A stretch of 64,000 bases of DNA from assembly GCA_921293015.1 (NCBI GenBank), contig OV121088.1, positions 15,165,645 to 15,229,644 of the forward strand, written 5' to 3'. Below, piece by piece: positions 46,473 to 60,660 of this stretch. The notes beneath the pieces are model-generated. The model did not search any database, was not told where the DNA came from, and was given only the letters and a program-made list of their open reading frames with translations. The position numbers and the translations under genes were made by a program. Source of the DNA: Phorcus lineatus. Lineage: Eukaryota; Mollusca; Gastropoda; Trochida; Trochidae. The first letter of the stretch is position 1, and every line of letters starts with the position of its first letter.

Positions 46473-49400
46473 ACAGATAACACTCTATATCAAACGATGA
46501 AATCAAGAACTATCATGAATTATTTTTCTTATTTGTTAATATCAGTTGACAACGATTTCAAGATCAATACCAATAGCCATTATAAACATGTTAATAAGGA
46601 AAACCCTAACAACAAAAAACATACCAGAGTAATTTATATTTTTTAACATTACATTACTGCCTCTATTCTTTATAAACAGTTTAAAAATGAACACAAAAAG
46701 GCCTGTAATGGAACTTACTCAGGAAAGTGTACTAATAGGAATTATCTTAATAAACCAAACTTTCGAAATTTTGCCACATATTTCCACTTTCACATCAATG
46801 TTAAAACTCTTGTCAATAAACATAAGAATATTCACATTTTACACACACACACATATATATATCTATCTAATTTTAATATATATATATTTGAATATAACAT
46901 ACTTCATATATATTAGCTCTCAAGAATACAATAAAACAATCTACATGTGGGTTTTATGTCTTTAAGACTATCACATGTTAATGTACTATTGAACAACAAA
47001 TAAGCATCAATAAAATCCTGTCTTCCTTAATAAACAAGGAAGATTTCACATTTTCCTGAGGTAAACGTCATGTTATTACGTTATTTAAGACTTTTCCTCT
47101 GTTTTTTAAAATTTGATACTACAGCTTAATTATCAATTACTTTACACAAGCTCTTTTCAGTCATTTTGTGATATGTATCCTGTATTAAGTTTAATGTATA
47201 AGCGGCGGATTATTGTCTTTAATTGAAAAGTGAATGTATTTCTGAACTAAAAGCTAAATGTTGATATTTTTTTACTTAGATATCATTTTCTCAAAACAAA
47301 TTAATTATCATTGGAAACGTCTCACAAGTATGATTTTAGAAAACATACAAAATCAAATGTTTCATGAGGTAACTTAATGTAATAATTAATAAGATTATTC
47401 TAAACCTCAAAATAATGTAATTTGTAGTTCCATTTCAACCCCCCAAAATCCTTTTATCATAAGTTTGCCAAAGTAATTAACAGGATATTCATGAAAAAAG
47501 AGACCAGCTTTGTTTTTTTCAGCTGAGTGATATTGTCAAGACGAAAAGTTTTACTTCGAGAAATAAAAAGATTACCATATGACCTAAAACTTAAGTCAGA
47601 GAGCAAAAATAACAGTATTCCAGTTTCAGCTGCTATTTAGCTTGAAATCGGATAGTTATGAGCGTAGCCGATGAAAGGGAAAAATTCAGGCCTTTGTACT
47701 TGTGCTACTTATAGCACAATAAATGTCTATGAACGCCGGTACATTCAATTACTGATGCTAACGTGTTTAAATTTCCATTTCTCATTTGACATGTCTTTGG
47801 ATCAACATATTCATTTAAGAAATATGACATAACACGAAAAGTATCCATTGTCTAAAGAAATATCGTCCAATACTGTATGTAGATAAATGCATTTTGTTAG
47901 ATGCCTCCTTCCTAAACTTGATAAAGAAACAATTGACATAAATGGAACGAGTTAGATTCAACAGAAAATGAAATGCTGATAAAAATGAAATCTAAAAAAA
48001 TCTAAACATGTATTATCAAATATACACATTATAACAAAAAATAATTTTGAATGCACCTACACTCGGAATGGTAATAGCTTGTTTGCAACTTATTTTCAAA
48101 AGGAGCGTAACAATAGTGACTTCCAACGACATATTTGATAAGAAACGGTTTAATATTTCAGGTAAGAAGATGCAAGCGGATTTACACATTTAACACATCA
48201 GTTTTTAAGCGCCTCAATGTACTCAAACAATTTTGAAGTCGAAATGAACATATCAAACGTGTGCTTACAAATAGTTTAACTAGAATACGTAATCCGGCTC
48301 TAAGTTATACAACAGACATTTGTAAAGCTGTACATGCAATGTCTTCTTAAAGTACACGAACGAATGTTATTTGTTAAAAAGTAGAATCCAATTCGTCACA
48401 TATTATATAAAACTCGTTCAATCAATGGATATACATGGCATTCATTCAGTCACGGAAAAAAACTACTGCATGGCGTGAAAACAGAATCCAATATATACAT
48501 TTACATGTGACGAACTAGTTTGGTCTGCAACAATACACCAGTCATGAAAAGCCAAAGAAATCGTCAGGGTATTTCTATTCACTTATTACTTGCGACAGCT
48601 TTTACAATTCATATGCACAAAATGTTTAAAAATTCTATGTAAGAAACATCTAAATATACGATATTTAAAAAGTTGCACTCCATAACACTAAATACAACAG
48701 AACGGATGACTGCATATCATTACATGGGAAAAATTAAAATATCAGAGCATATCATGAAATTCACTGACTGTATAAATATTGACGGCCGACCTGATAATAT
48801 GACAACGATTTCATACAGAATCATATAATATTCCCATCAGAAACGATAAAAGTTTTATTGATATACGCAATTAACAGTTAAAAAAAGTAGACACAATTAG
48901 GTTATAACTACAATTAGCATGAATAATAATTCGGCCTTAGAGCATCTACAATATGATATATACCCAGACATCCTCAATGGATATCTGTCAACTGAGTATA
49001 AAAAAATGTGTAAATGGTAAACTGCACGACTATATAGGCATCTAAAGTTTTCACTCATCTGAATTAAAATGTGTGTCAGATTATTTGACTGAGCAAAAGC
49101 TCGTCGTTTGAGCTTTATCAATATTGATGAAGATTTTCCAACAAAGTTACATTTGATCTGTTTCTGCTAGCTATTGAGCAAGTGATGCAAGTGGTTTTAC
49201 TAAAAAGGGAATCTATAACCTGATTATGTGCTCATCAAATAGGTCGACAAAGTCTTACCAGTTAACTATTGTTATCCTCTGATGATAAGACATGATGCCA
49301 TCAGAATGCATTAGTTGAAAGTGTCATGGTTTTGACAGGCTCTTTTGTATATGTATCATCAAAAAAATATCTGGAAAACCATTCAAACAGTTTAAAATCT

Positions 49401-52400
49401 ATACTGTGCGTGTGTATCTGTTTTGGTCATAACAATCTTCATCAAGAGATTATATAAGCTTGCCATCCTTTCTCTATTCATCATTTTTTGTTATTTGTAT
49501 ATTCAATGTTTTATTACAGAAAAAACTTGTCAAGGTATGATGCTTATCTCTGTTTGTTTTGTCAGAATTTAGCGCATCATTTAATAAAATATACAAGTTA
49601 GAATAACATTATATATGGCTTATGTTGTTTCGAGGGGTCATTAAAGATGACTTTTATTCTATATTATATCATTATATTACAACTGATCTACATTTTACTT
49701 ATGTACAGCCATGCAAAAAGTTTCAGGAGCATGGCATTGTATACAACTTGTGAACACATGAATGAAACCATGTACCTCTCTAAGACGGGTATAAAACAAT
49801 CATGAACATGCAAATTCACTTTCATTATCTATAGATTCACACAATCTATACATTTATACAAATATGAGGCCACATGAATGCACCAACAAATGCATATACT
49901 TGTTTACATAAATAGTTGTGTGTTAACATGACTACAAATATCGAAAAGCACGAAATAACTCATAATACACATGCTTACATAAACTAAACAGATGCACTAT
50001 GACCAACAGAAAAAAATCTATTTCGTCATTAACAGGAAATAGAAACAGTAAACGAAAGTAAATATTATAGTCTGTTCTTTCAATACGAGATATTTTTATT
50101 GTATTAATGAGTATTTCGTAAATATCAACTGAATCCTCTGTTCAAACACTTTGATAATGAATATTATTTTTTAGAACATATTACTATTTTTACGAGCCGA
50201 AGATTAGCTGAAACATATGGATACAAAAAGCATAACAAAATGCACTATGTCTATAAGAAACAAAGGATAGGGAAATAAACCAGTAAGTTATGAAACGTAA
50301 AATATGATTTAAGTGGCATGTGCAGCCTTAGACATACTTGTTGGATACCATTACCGCCTTTCATGAAAAAGTATATAGATGCCCTCATTCAAACACAACG
50401 ACAAGGTCAATAGGAAACAGTAACTAAAACTTTATAAAATCATAACCAATGTATAACTTTAAAGATAAAAATCCTTGTCTACTGATACTAAGTATAAGTG
50501 TAAGTGTAAGCAACAAAATCAGTAACTTCACAGGAAAAGATTTCGAATGCATGTTATCATTTCTATATCAACTTCCATAAATCATCAACCAATTAATGTA
50601 AGCACCAGAACCTTATCGGTATTAAGAAATGAACGTTTATAGTGTTAGGACACCTGTTTTCATAGATACCACTCCTTGTGTTTATGAGTTTAACTATCTA
50701 CTTTCACACATGGTAAAACATTAAATGCAAAAATAAAAACACCTACATGCCTCTTGCATAAACTGCTTTTCAGAAATACATAATGTTATTTTCATATACT
50801 TTTATAGAAGATATATTCAATGTTTCGTGAGCTTTATAATCAACTCTCTCAAACATCATATCAGTCATTAAACACGAAGTTGAAGAAATGAATAAACAAG
50901 GCATGGCATATTATACGGCTACTTAATAAAAAGTCATATGTAATACGGAGAAAAATGTACATGCAGCCTTCTTCAATTTTAAAAAAGCAAAACAAACTTG
51001 AAGTAATATCACCAAGGCATGGCAAATCATACCGATTAGTAATGGCATATATTTTAAGGTAGTTTTCAAATAAGACCTTTTCGTATAAACTAAACATCGG
51101 TATTATCAACTTTTACAGGTATAAAGACTCCAATCGATTCACAAATCTTCATACATTTGACAAGGCATTATGAATTTACTGGAAATATTTACTCGCTGTT
51201 AATCGAGCTTCACTATCGACTATACATATGTTGAAACATACAGATATAGCAAACAAAACATCAGCCTGTATTTAGGCCCATTACCGCCAGCATGGTAAAC
51301 TATGTACACGAAGGAAATGAAAATTTCTTTACCGCATTCACAGCAACCCTCCCCATGCATGTCGAGGTTCGTTTTGAGGAGGCCTGCATGTATATCAGGT
51401 TGCTCGCACACCCTCTAATAGGCGTAACAATAAACAGGAAGCATGAAAGGGGTATATCATTTTCAACAGACTGTCGAGTGCGCATGTAAAAATAAAGTTT
51501 CTTTGCTGAACGAAACCCAATAAGGTTAGTTCACAGGGCGATTATTTTTACCCTTTTCGTAGGATTGAAATAATGAATCGTACAGTGCACTCATGTAGGA
51601 TTTAGCAGACATCTTGAGGCCTTGAAAATGTTTCATTTATTTGAATATTACAAACGTGAACATTCAAGTATCAGTTCATTTTTCCTTTTATTTCATTATT
51701 CCATTTCGGTTTTAAATGAAAATAAATGGTTAATGCCTATTGCAAAATGTTTACACAAGATAATGGAAAAAAACATGTGACTGTTATTATTTTACATTTT
51801 TCTTTCCCATTGAAATAATGTTGTTTATATATTGGAAAATTCCATAACGAATATTTAAAACAGCAGCCTTGGATATTTTGTTTTCATACTTTGGTCGATA
51901 TAATGATCAGGATATCTCAAAAGCGTAAGACCTAACAGACGTACATGTACATGCAAATTTTCTTCTAGACGGTTAAGTAAACAAATTTAAAAGAAAAATC
52001 GAATATGACTTTGACAACCGTGAAAATATAGATAATACTTTATGAAACCGGTTTTGTTAAACTGAATATATTTGTATTTCACTCATCCTTCACTTGAGGT
52101 TCTTTTTCAAAAGAACCGTGGCTAAACTGAAAAATAAATAAAGTGTTCCGTATCAACCGTTACAGAACCTTGGGTCTGCCAGCATGATTTCAAACATATT
52201 TGAAAAATATTAATTGCCCCTCATCCAGATGAAATATGAATTTTAATATGTCTAACACTAAAATCAAGTCAATGAAACATGAGATTTATTTCTACTTATT
52301 TTGATTACTATGTCTTTCTTTAAAAGTAATGTTAACCAGTATCCCTTTAAAATAATAATTACTTATTTTCATAAATATGATATCAATTTCATCATACATG

Positions 52401-53443
52401 TATGTATCTACGATAAACCCCTTTCTGCAGTACTGATTTTTAAGTGGTATGAGAGGATATTTTACGATGAGATATTCTTAACGGAACACACGAAAGTATG
52501 TAGATTCAATTTGGATGACACATTTAACTGGTGACACCGCTCAAACTCAAGCCTCAAGATGATATTGCATTATCCCTTGTATCCGTGTTTATCTTCCCTG
52601 TACATTGTCATTTTATTTGGACACCTTTATCTAATATGAACCCGGATGTTGGGATTGTTATTTTGTCTAGACAATCTAGATACTCAAACAGTTTGGGCAT
52701 GAATAACAATTCAACATGTCTTAACATTTTTGTAAAAACGTTTCGCCCGTCCTCGTAACACTGTGCCCTCTGATGCAGACATGAATTCAAATTCATCTTA
52801 CTGAAATAAGAGTTTAAACAAAATGTTCAAAATCGCCACATCTAAAACAACACTGCTTGGAACATAAAATAACGAGAGATACGAATGAATCACTGAAAAG
52901 CAGTGATGCAACAACTGACGTTATACAACCTGTTTCTAACAAGCAAGTCTAGTTTTCGTGTTATTGAGAAAACTAACAATCGACTATCAATGTAAAATAA
53001 GGCTTCTGTTTCTATTTAAAGGAAAATAGATAAAAAAAGATAATTCCAAGTCGTTAACGCTCATCAAATTATGTAATGCTATAATGTCAAAATGGATGCT
53101 TATTGAAATGTCAATACCTGTATAACTAATGAGGCTTTTATTGCTTTATGGTATCCTTGATGCACGAAACATAATCTTATTTGGCACAATTAAACAAAAA
53201 TTGCCTTAATGTCATGCTAACCTGATTTATCATGACAAGAACATCCAATGGTAATTTTAAACAATTATAGAGACATAACTTTCTTCATTCCAGAATTTCA
53301 TTTTAAAATCAATTGTTTCATGAAGCATAATTCTTATATTTCATATTTTCCTCCCAGTCTCTTTTCTTATCTGCTCTTCCTTGTTATGATAACTATTTAT
53401 GTTACAAGCTCTCAACGGGGTCTTAATTAGTGCAGCACTTGAA
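46469..53443. other. Long AT-rich stretch, no gene recognised
   Basis: No exon pair, RNA gene or mobile element is supported. Scattered short open frames are compositional. Confidence 0.35.
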
Positions 53444-53518
53444 CCAATTACTAACGCTGTGTGGAGTATATAACGGCGTCGCTTCGCTGATAATCACGCT
53501 GTAGGAAAGTTCAGCATG
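53444..53518 (+). promoter_or_regulatory. Core promoter with a minimal first exon ending ATG and a splice donor
   Basis: CCAAT lies at 53444-53448 and TATATAA at 53467-53473. A TCACGC start-like sequence has its A at 53495, 28 nt from the TATA start. It is followed by about 20 nt of leader and ATG at 53516-53518. The ATG is joined directly to GTAAGA, a consensus 5' splice site. The 53474-53505 part is CpG-rich against an AT-rich background. Element order and spacing fit an animal TATA promoter whose first exon carries only the initiator codon. I found no matching downstream exon in the window. Confidence 0.45.
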
Positions 53519-55284
53519 GTAAGAAAAAACACCAAGATATTTCTCCTTATATATGCAAACACATCAAATAACTCTCCTCATGCCATAAGTAAAATTTAAA
53601 AGACAGTTACATGCTGATAGGTTATAGGTTATAATGGCTTCATTCATTCAGTTGTAAGTAATCAAATTACTCTATTACAAGTCGTTGGTTTCAATCATTG
53701 AGATTGATTGACATGTTTGCATATTGTAAGGTTATTATAACCTGGTTGAATGAAATGATGACAAGACAACAAGAAATGAGAGTTTATATGTTTGAAAACA
53801 AAATTACACACATTTATATATATTAAATATGGCGCCCACATTAACTTGATAAGAATATTGAGACGTTCTTAAAACAAAGCATGTATAATGAAGAACAAAG
53901 ATAATTTATGATTTTTTGTTACATTGAATCTCGAACGAATTTTGCTTGCCCTTATGGTACAATATGTAAATAGATTATCTGGATTATGCATATTTTTCTG
54001 CAAGCAGTTTATGTAAAACATGACACATATCGCCATCTGTTGACAAACATTTTGTGCATACAAAATGTGAATTGGAAACAAAAAATGCTTACAAATTTCA
54101 CACTAAGTTGCTTCTCTGGTTGTAATCACGTATTATATACATGTTCATCGTTCAGTAATAAATCCTCTTTTCTTTATTGAAGGACTCAATAATAATTTCA
54201 ACTAAATATTAACAAAAAGTCCATAGAAAGCTATTTGATGATAGTTAGATGGATAATCTTCGTATATACCAAGACCTATGGTATTATCTCTACCAAGAAA
54301 ATGACAGATGGAGTGGACTACAATGGCAGTGGTTGTTCTAAGATCGATATAGACAGTACTAAGAGCACACGCAGATGAATCATCTATAGTCCAGACTTAA
54401 TACGTCTCTGAAACGTGTTACATATTTCATCAATTCGATTAGGTATTACAATATTGATTGATGACATCCCTATTACGAACATATGGCTTTATTTATAAGA
54501 AAACATGTAACAAAATATTAATTTATCAGAAATAAAAACACCTCTTTAATTTAGACTTTAAACGCCTCTGAAACAATCTTATAAATCAATACATACATCA
54601 AGCATAAATTGCATTAAAGACTGGTGGTACATCTCTTATACAGATATCATTTCTATGGATGAATAAGAACTGTTCCAAAACTAATAATCACTAGGGTATC
54701 TGTCTTTCTTATCCATATCTATACCGATAATCCAGAAAAAAATATGAACATGGATTTAACATGGAACGTATAACTCCCTCACTGGTATTAGTATTATTAT
54801 GATAGAAAGAGGCTTGATGGACACGATATAAGATTCGACATCATTATATATAAGATATTGACCTTAGAAAAGTTTCAAAATAAAAGAAAAATATTCCGAC
54901 TGTATATAAAGTTATGCATAACAAAACATAACCAAAAAAAATTATCGTTAAATTAAGTTGTCATTCTCATTTTATTGAATAGGGTTCCGGCTTATATTTG
55001 ACCGACGCAGTGATTCTTTAATACATGTACATCAAATCGAATGAACGTATTTGAAAAACGTGCACGTGCACATTATTTACATAAGATTTAGACGGATGGT
55101 AAAACGTCTAGCCTGCACCAAGAAATGCCAGAGAGATCGTGTAACCACCGAGTTCCCATACAATCAATGAGTCACGGTAATAACAGACTAATATTGTATT
55201 GAGTGCGTATATCAGTTCATCGGCTTGGTCCAGGATATGTATTACGTTTACAAGTCTGAACCGGTAGGTATGGACGTGATATAT
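53519..55284. other. No gene recognised; possible first intron
   Basis: If the promoter at 53.5 kb is real, this would begin its first intron. No convincing plus-strand acceptor with a continuing open frame is visible. Confidence 0.3.
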
Positions 55285-55404
55285 TCAATGAAGATTATTT
55301 ACGGACGATAAATAGAGAAGTTTGTCTAACGTGACAGTGCCATCTTCATATTCATTTCCCTTGAATTCCTTGTTTAATTCATTCAAGAAGGTCAGCGTGG
55401 TCTT
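55285..55404 (-). other. Candidate minus-strand exon, about 39 codons
   Basis: The minus strand reads CGGCCTTCTTCAG (acceptor at 55405), then an open frame AAG ACC ACG CTG to TGA at 55287-55285. The peptide begins KTTLTFLNELNKEFKGNEYE and continues DGTVTLDKLL. The NEYEDGTVTLDK stretch fits an EF-hand loop loosely (G at loop position 6, V at 8), but lacks the usual acidic residues at positions 3 and 12. It may end at the TGA or earlier at TCC followed by GTAAAT. No partner exon is assigned. Confidence 0.25.
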
Positions 55405-55618
55405 CTGAAGAAGGCCGTTTGATAATATCATAAGAAAATATCGCTCCAAAAATAATGGTTTGCTTAAACTTTGAGATGAAATTGAGGAACAACGTGTGTT
55501 ATGACATAAGAACATATCGGGAGATATTTCGAATAGACTGTATGAACAGACGCTTCATTCAAACAATAATCTAATCATTATTCGTACCCTCTAAATGATT
55601 CGATGAATGCATCATCGA

Positions 55619-55883
55619 GGTGAGGTGAGGTGATTAGGGGTTAAACGCCGCTTTCAAGAGTATTTCACTTATATCGCGGCTGCTAGTATTATTGCAGGGA
55701 GAAAGCCCGCAACATCATCATGGCTGTGCTTGCGATGAAACCTGCGAGCATCGGCTGGAAATAGCAAACCATGGGTGGTACTGCGCCGTAATTTGGTGTA
55801 GAATCGCACCCAAACCTTACTGCCTGTAGAACAGTTCTCTACTGCAGACAAAGTTGCCGAGCCCCTGGCGGGATTCGAACCAA
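55619..55883 (-). mobile_element. SINE, 265 bp, 5'-truncated at the B box, with target-site duplication
   Basis: The element is much richer in G+C and CpG than its surroundings. On the minus strand it begins GGTTCGAATCCCGCC, a pol III B box, and ends with GAAAGCGGCGTTTAACCCC and a short CACCT repeat tail, an end I recall from mollusc SINEs. The flanks AATGCATCATCGA (55606-55618) and AATGCGTCATCGA (55884-55896) match at 12 of 13 positions, so they are a target-site duplication that defines both ends. The tRNA A-box half is missing, consistent with 5' truncation during insertion. Confidence 0.8.
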
Positions 55884-55896
55884 AATGCGTCATCGA

Positions 55897-58800
55897 AATA
55901 GTAAACATATTGTTTTCAGAATAACTTATTTTAACTGTGATTTATATAGACGCCCTCATAACTCAAGTGTCAAAGGAAAACAAGTGTCAAGGCTTCAACT
56001 TATCTCTGTGCTTCATTAGTTTACGATTGTATCAGACAAGAAACTAAAACGTTGATTTTAGTTGAATGGATCTTTCACAAGATTCAAAATTTTTATAATA
56101 CGAATATTTAATCTTCATTATATGAACTTTTACAATTTTACCTATCTGAACTTAATTAAATGATGAAAGACCTTAAACAACATAAGAATTTCGATGAGAC
56201 ATTATTTTACAGAATATTTGAGAGTTGTATTTAAACATAAATCCAAAGTGATAATTGTATGGATATGGATACTATGTGATATTCTAAAATCTATCTAACG
56301 AGATAGCACAGTTTGGTGCGTTTTCAACTTTCAATTCAAACAAATGTAAAACAACTATTTAATTATTGACACACATTGGTATACCTATTTCATTAAATAA
56401 ACATGTTAAAAACTTATTTTATCGTATAAAAGCACTGATATTATCCTATTAAGTTGCAAAAACTACCCATTAAACTGAAGAAAACTTTAACAACGGAGCA
56501 TTTAATCCTAATTTAACGCAACAGGTTCGTATGCGATCAACAAGGAAAATTCTCCGTTATGTACATTTCATGTTCATTATAGAAGATAAAAGTGTTATCA
56601 GAAACATGTTTCGCATGCATATAGTTGTCTAAATCTGTCAGTCAAGAGATAAACCTACATCGTTCGTTTATGCCTTTGGATCCGGGCCAGATGATCCTAT
56701 CTTATAAAGTACATACATGAGAGAAGATGTATTCCTAAGCTCCATCAGATAGCTGAGCAACTGTTAAAAATAAATGCTATCCTATGCACTTAATACTATG
56801 CCTCTGACAGGTGCATTGTTGTGTGTACTAAAGATTGAAATAGAAAGAAGACAGCAGGTATCTATCTAAATGAGGAACCTTACCTGTGATATAATTTAAT
56901 GAAACGCTTAAACGATATATAATTATGATATATGATAATTTTAAACACTATTTCGGGCTTATTTATGATGTAAGCTGATATATAACTTAGAGATACTACA
57001 TGGACAATTATATATTACGATTACACACACAACTGCAAAAGTTTTTATAAAAATTATCACTTCAATTACTTTTTTAATTTGTCTCATGTCAGGATAATTT
57101 TGGAAATATTGAGGAATCTCGTAAAAAACTGTTTGTCCAATCACTTATTAAAACATTTTGAGATATAACCACGTTGAATAAGATTTTTTATCGTTGCAAA
57201 GGTTGTTGATTTATAATGACAAGTATACGCATGCTACGAATTACGCTTTATTTTATATGTATTGAGTAAGACTTAGCCACACCATAAATTTCAATAACTA
57301 CTTACGAAAGATATTATTTTGAACATAATTTAGGAAGAAACAATCTAACATAAATGCACTATTCGAAAAGAATAATTGACAGATGGAGACATTTCATAAG
57401 GAGTCCTATAGAATACTAGGGAACGCAAACGGCATTGCACACGTCAGTCTATCACATCATCTGTGCTAGTGCTTCTTCAAGAATGCTTACAAGATAGAAG
57501 GTTTTAATTTATGCAGCCTCGGACCTTATTCAGCAAGTCTATAGTTTTCAAAGAAATATAAATCATATGTTGTTGTGTTATTTACAAAATATATTTCATA
57601 GATTTTATTTCTCTCAAAACCTACACCTACAAAGGAGGCTTTCTTTGCTTAGATAGTATTAAAGAAATGCTCATATATGGATATAGTACTACGAAGTATT
57701 ATAACCCTTGAAATCCGAGGCACGCTGTTTGCATTGAGGTTTACACAGAGTATCAATATTACGTTCTTCTCGTGGCGGCATTTAACCTTTACATAACATG
57801 CATGATAAAAAAGTTGATAAAAACGCCTCTCTGGCATATGGTTCAGTTCATTTTAATAATCTTCATAATGTTACCAATGTTTTTCACAAAGAGACCGAAT
57901 TATGTATAAATGTTGATAAATTGGACGCCTTTGGCAAAGTAGTATGCCACCATAGATGTGGCTTAAGTTGGATAATATTGCCCTATTGCTCACTCAAGTG
58001 TGTCGACAGTAAGCAGCATTGCCAGGGGCTAAACATAAAGATATTATATATGAAAGCTTTTTTCTTTACTAGCTAGATACGTTTATAATGTCTACCAATA
58101 CCAAAGCTTATACGTGGCAAGTTTGTTCACGAAAAAACATGTTTACCTTCAACATTTATCAAATGATTGTTTATATCATGTTTACAAAATCTAATGAAGA
58201 TATTTCAAATAACATCAAATAATTTTTACTGCTTGAAACATATCAATGAACACATTGTGCATATGTTTAATAGCTGTTCTGACAGGCCTTTGTTATCAAT
58301 AAAATGTATCGATATAAGCTGATATTCTTTCAATATTTTGTATTTCTATTTTGTTGGACAAGCCAACAGGAAACGAATTATATAGACTAAATCAAAATCG
58401 ATATAACACACAAGTCAATCAAATGTATTTATTGATTAAAATTCATCAAGTATTGTCTATGTCTCTAGACCTGAATTTTGAAATCTTTTAAGTCGTTATT
58501 ATTGATTCATAGTTCATAAGTAAATGTGATAGGAACATTTTAGTATTTCTCGTATAGTAAGAAGTTTGTACATAAACATATTTCCGTGTCAATCCATTAC
58601 CTGAGGGTGGGTAAGTTTTTATATGACAATCACGATCGCATAAACAACGTCAGATGAATGAAGAAATAGATGCACGTAACGTTTCCTTATCTTTTATCCT
58701 TATTGTAAGACACAATTACTAACAAACGCTAGAGTAAAATCACTCATTTATCCTTTGTCAGAAAAATGAGAAAATACTCAAATCGAAGAACGTTATCCTT

Positions 58801-60660
58801 CAGATATAAAAACAAGGAAACAAGTCGGAAATATATCACTGACACTCTATGCAAGGAAGTTATAACATGCAAATTAAACATCTAGTGGTGAATCTTAGAT
58901 CCGAACAATCAAAATAGTAAATTAGTAATTAGAACCATTGACATGGTCTCATTTCAGAAAATTAAGAAATATTTACAAGTAAATGTTAATACTATGTGAT
59001 TCGTCTTTAAAATGACACATAATTTGTTTAATGATTTTTCTTGTGGCTTTAGTAAGAGCCAAAATACCTTATAACCTGAGTTTAGTTACAATCGCCTCCC
59101 TTAACTTGCATCTTTATCTCTAAAGTGCAAAAATGATGATATTTTCTCGTTTTAAATGATAATCAGAAAACTGTCCTTTAAATGTTAAAGAGTTAAAAAT
59201 AATTTTCAGTTAACATGTATATAATTTAAATGACCTACTTGACATAGCAACGTATACCCGTATTTGTGTCTGCTGGAAATAACTTTCCAAAATTACGTTT
59301 GAGTTCTGGCGCACGTCACTGTCCCCTTTTCGATCACAAATCACGACCATAACCCGTTTTTTTCACTACACTGAACTGATACGTATTAGCTTCCGATAAC
59401 ATCATTTACAAAGTTTGACGTATTTGACTCCAACAACCTACTCTGTGTCAAAAAATGAGGAAACAAAAGGTAAGAAAATCGATTGTGAACAAATAAAGAG
59501 TTTCTAGTTTGTTACTAATAGGTTAATCAGTCAAGATAGGAAGCTAATATAAGGAAAGTAAATTAAGATAACAATTTTACATTGACATTTCTGTTTGATG
59601 TATGTGGTTTTGTTGTAGTGAGTAATACGATACGCCACAGTAATCACACTTAAGTGGTACACATACTTAATTTAACGATCGATGTGAAACAAAGCATTAT
59701 TATATACCAACAAAAGAGCAACGATTTGAGTTTGAAAAATAAGTATTGACCACATGCTCAAAAACGACCTGCTATAATAACGCATAATGACGAGACATGT
59801 TTAAACATATACAGTTACAGATATATACAAACTGTTGGAATATACCTTACCCCTGTTCAAATATCAGTCGTCAAACACAAACACTATCATGAAACTAGAC
59901 TATAAAACATGAGCGTGAAATTCAATCGCAAAACAGTGTAAACCTTACACCAAGCTGAATTTGCAACAAACGAAACGACTACAGTGTTTATTATGTGTAA
60001 ACGTAACACTAGATCATACTCCCTACTGTTCATTTATGCTGATATTGCATAATATAATACGTAGTTTTATGCCCATACAGCTTTCAACTGAGATCATATT
60101 ATTCTGCATGTACAAACTGAAACCTTACCGTTGCTTTAACATGATATTGCACATGCCATATAGAAAAAGACAATATTTGAATGCATCATCTTGTGAAATA
60201 CTTCTAAGTAGTGATGTATTACCCTGAAATGTCAAACGTTAAGCATTACGAAGATATCTGTACAAAAGCTATAACACAGGCGAAGAAAAACGGCGGAAAC
60301 ATTATCCTTTAACATGCGTTTTCTTCACTACAAAACTGACGCTAACGTTAAAACGTATGTCAGAAGTAAGGCACATGCCAAACACGATGAATACGACTTT
60401 AAAGCGAAGGGAAAACGAAACCAGACTGTTTTCAATGTTATACTATGGTGACGATTGGTATTGTTGCTCTGTCAATAAGTATATGCTTTGCGATTTCTAT
60501 ACGAGTATCCCTACTGGCCTACTTAGAAGCATCCATACTTTACTTTCTAAAGCACGAGTAAGATGCAGAAGCATAGTCATGGCAGCTGCTGGATAATCGA
60601 TTAGTTTTTTTTGCTATACTTCAAGCTTGCTAGTATAAGGATGATAAAATTTAAAATGAT
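55897..60660. other. AT-rich stretch, no gene recognised
   Basis: Open frames of up to 92 codons (57798-58076, 59961-60227) have no domain, cysteine pattern or splice support. No RNA gene is seen. Confidence 0.35.
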
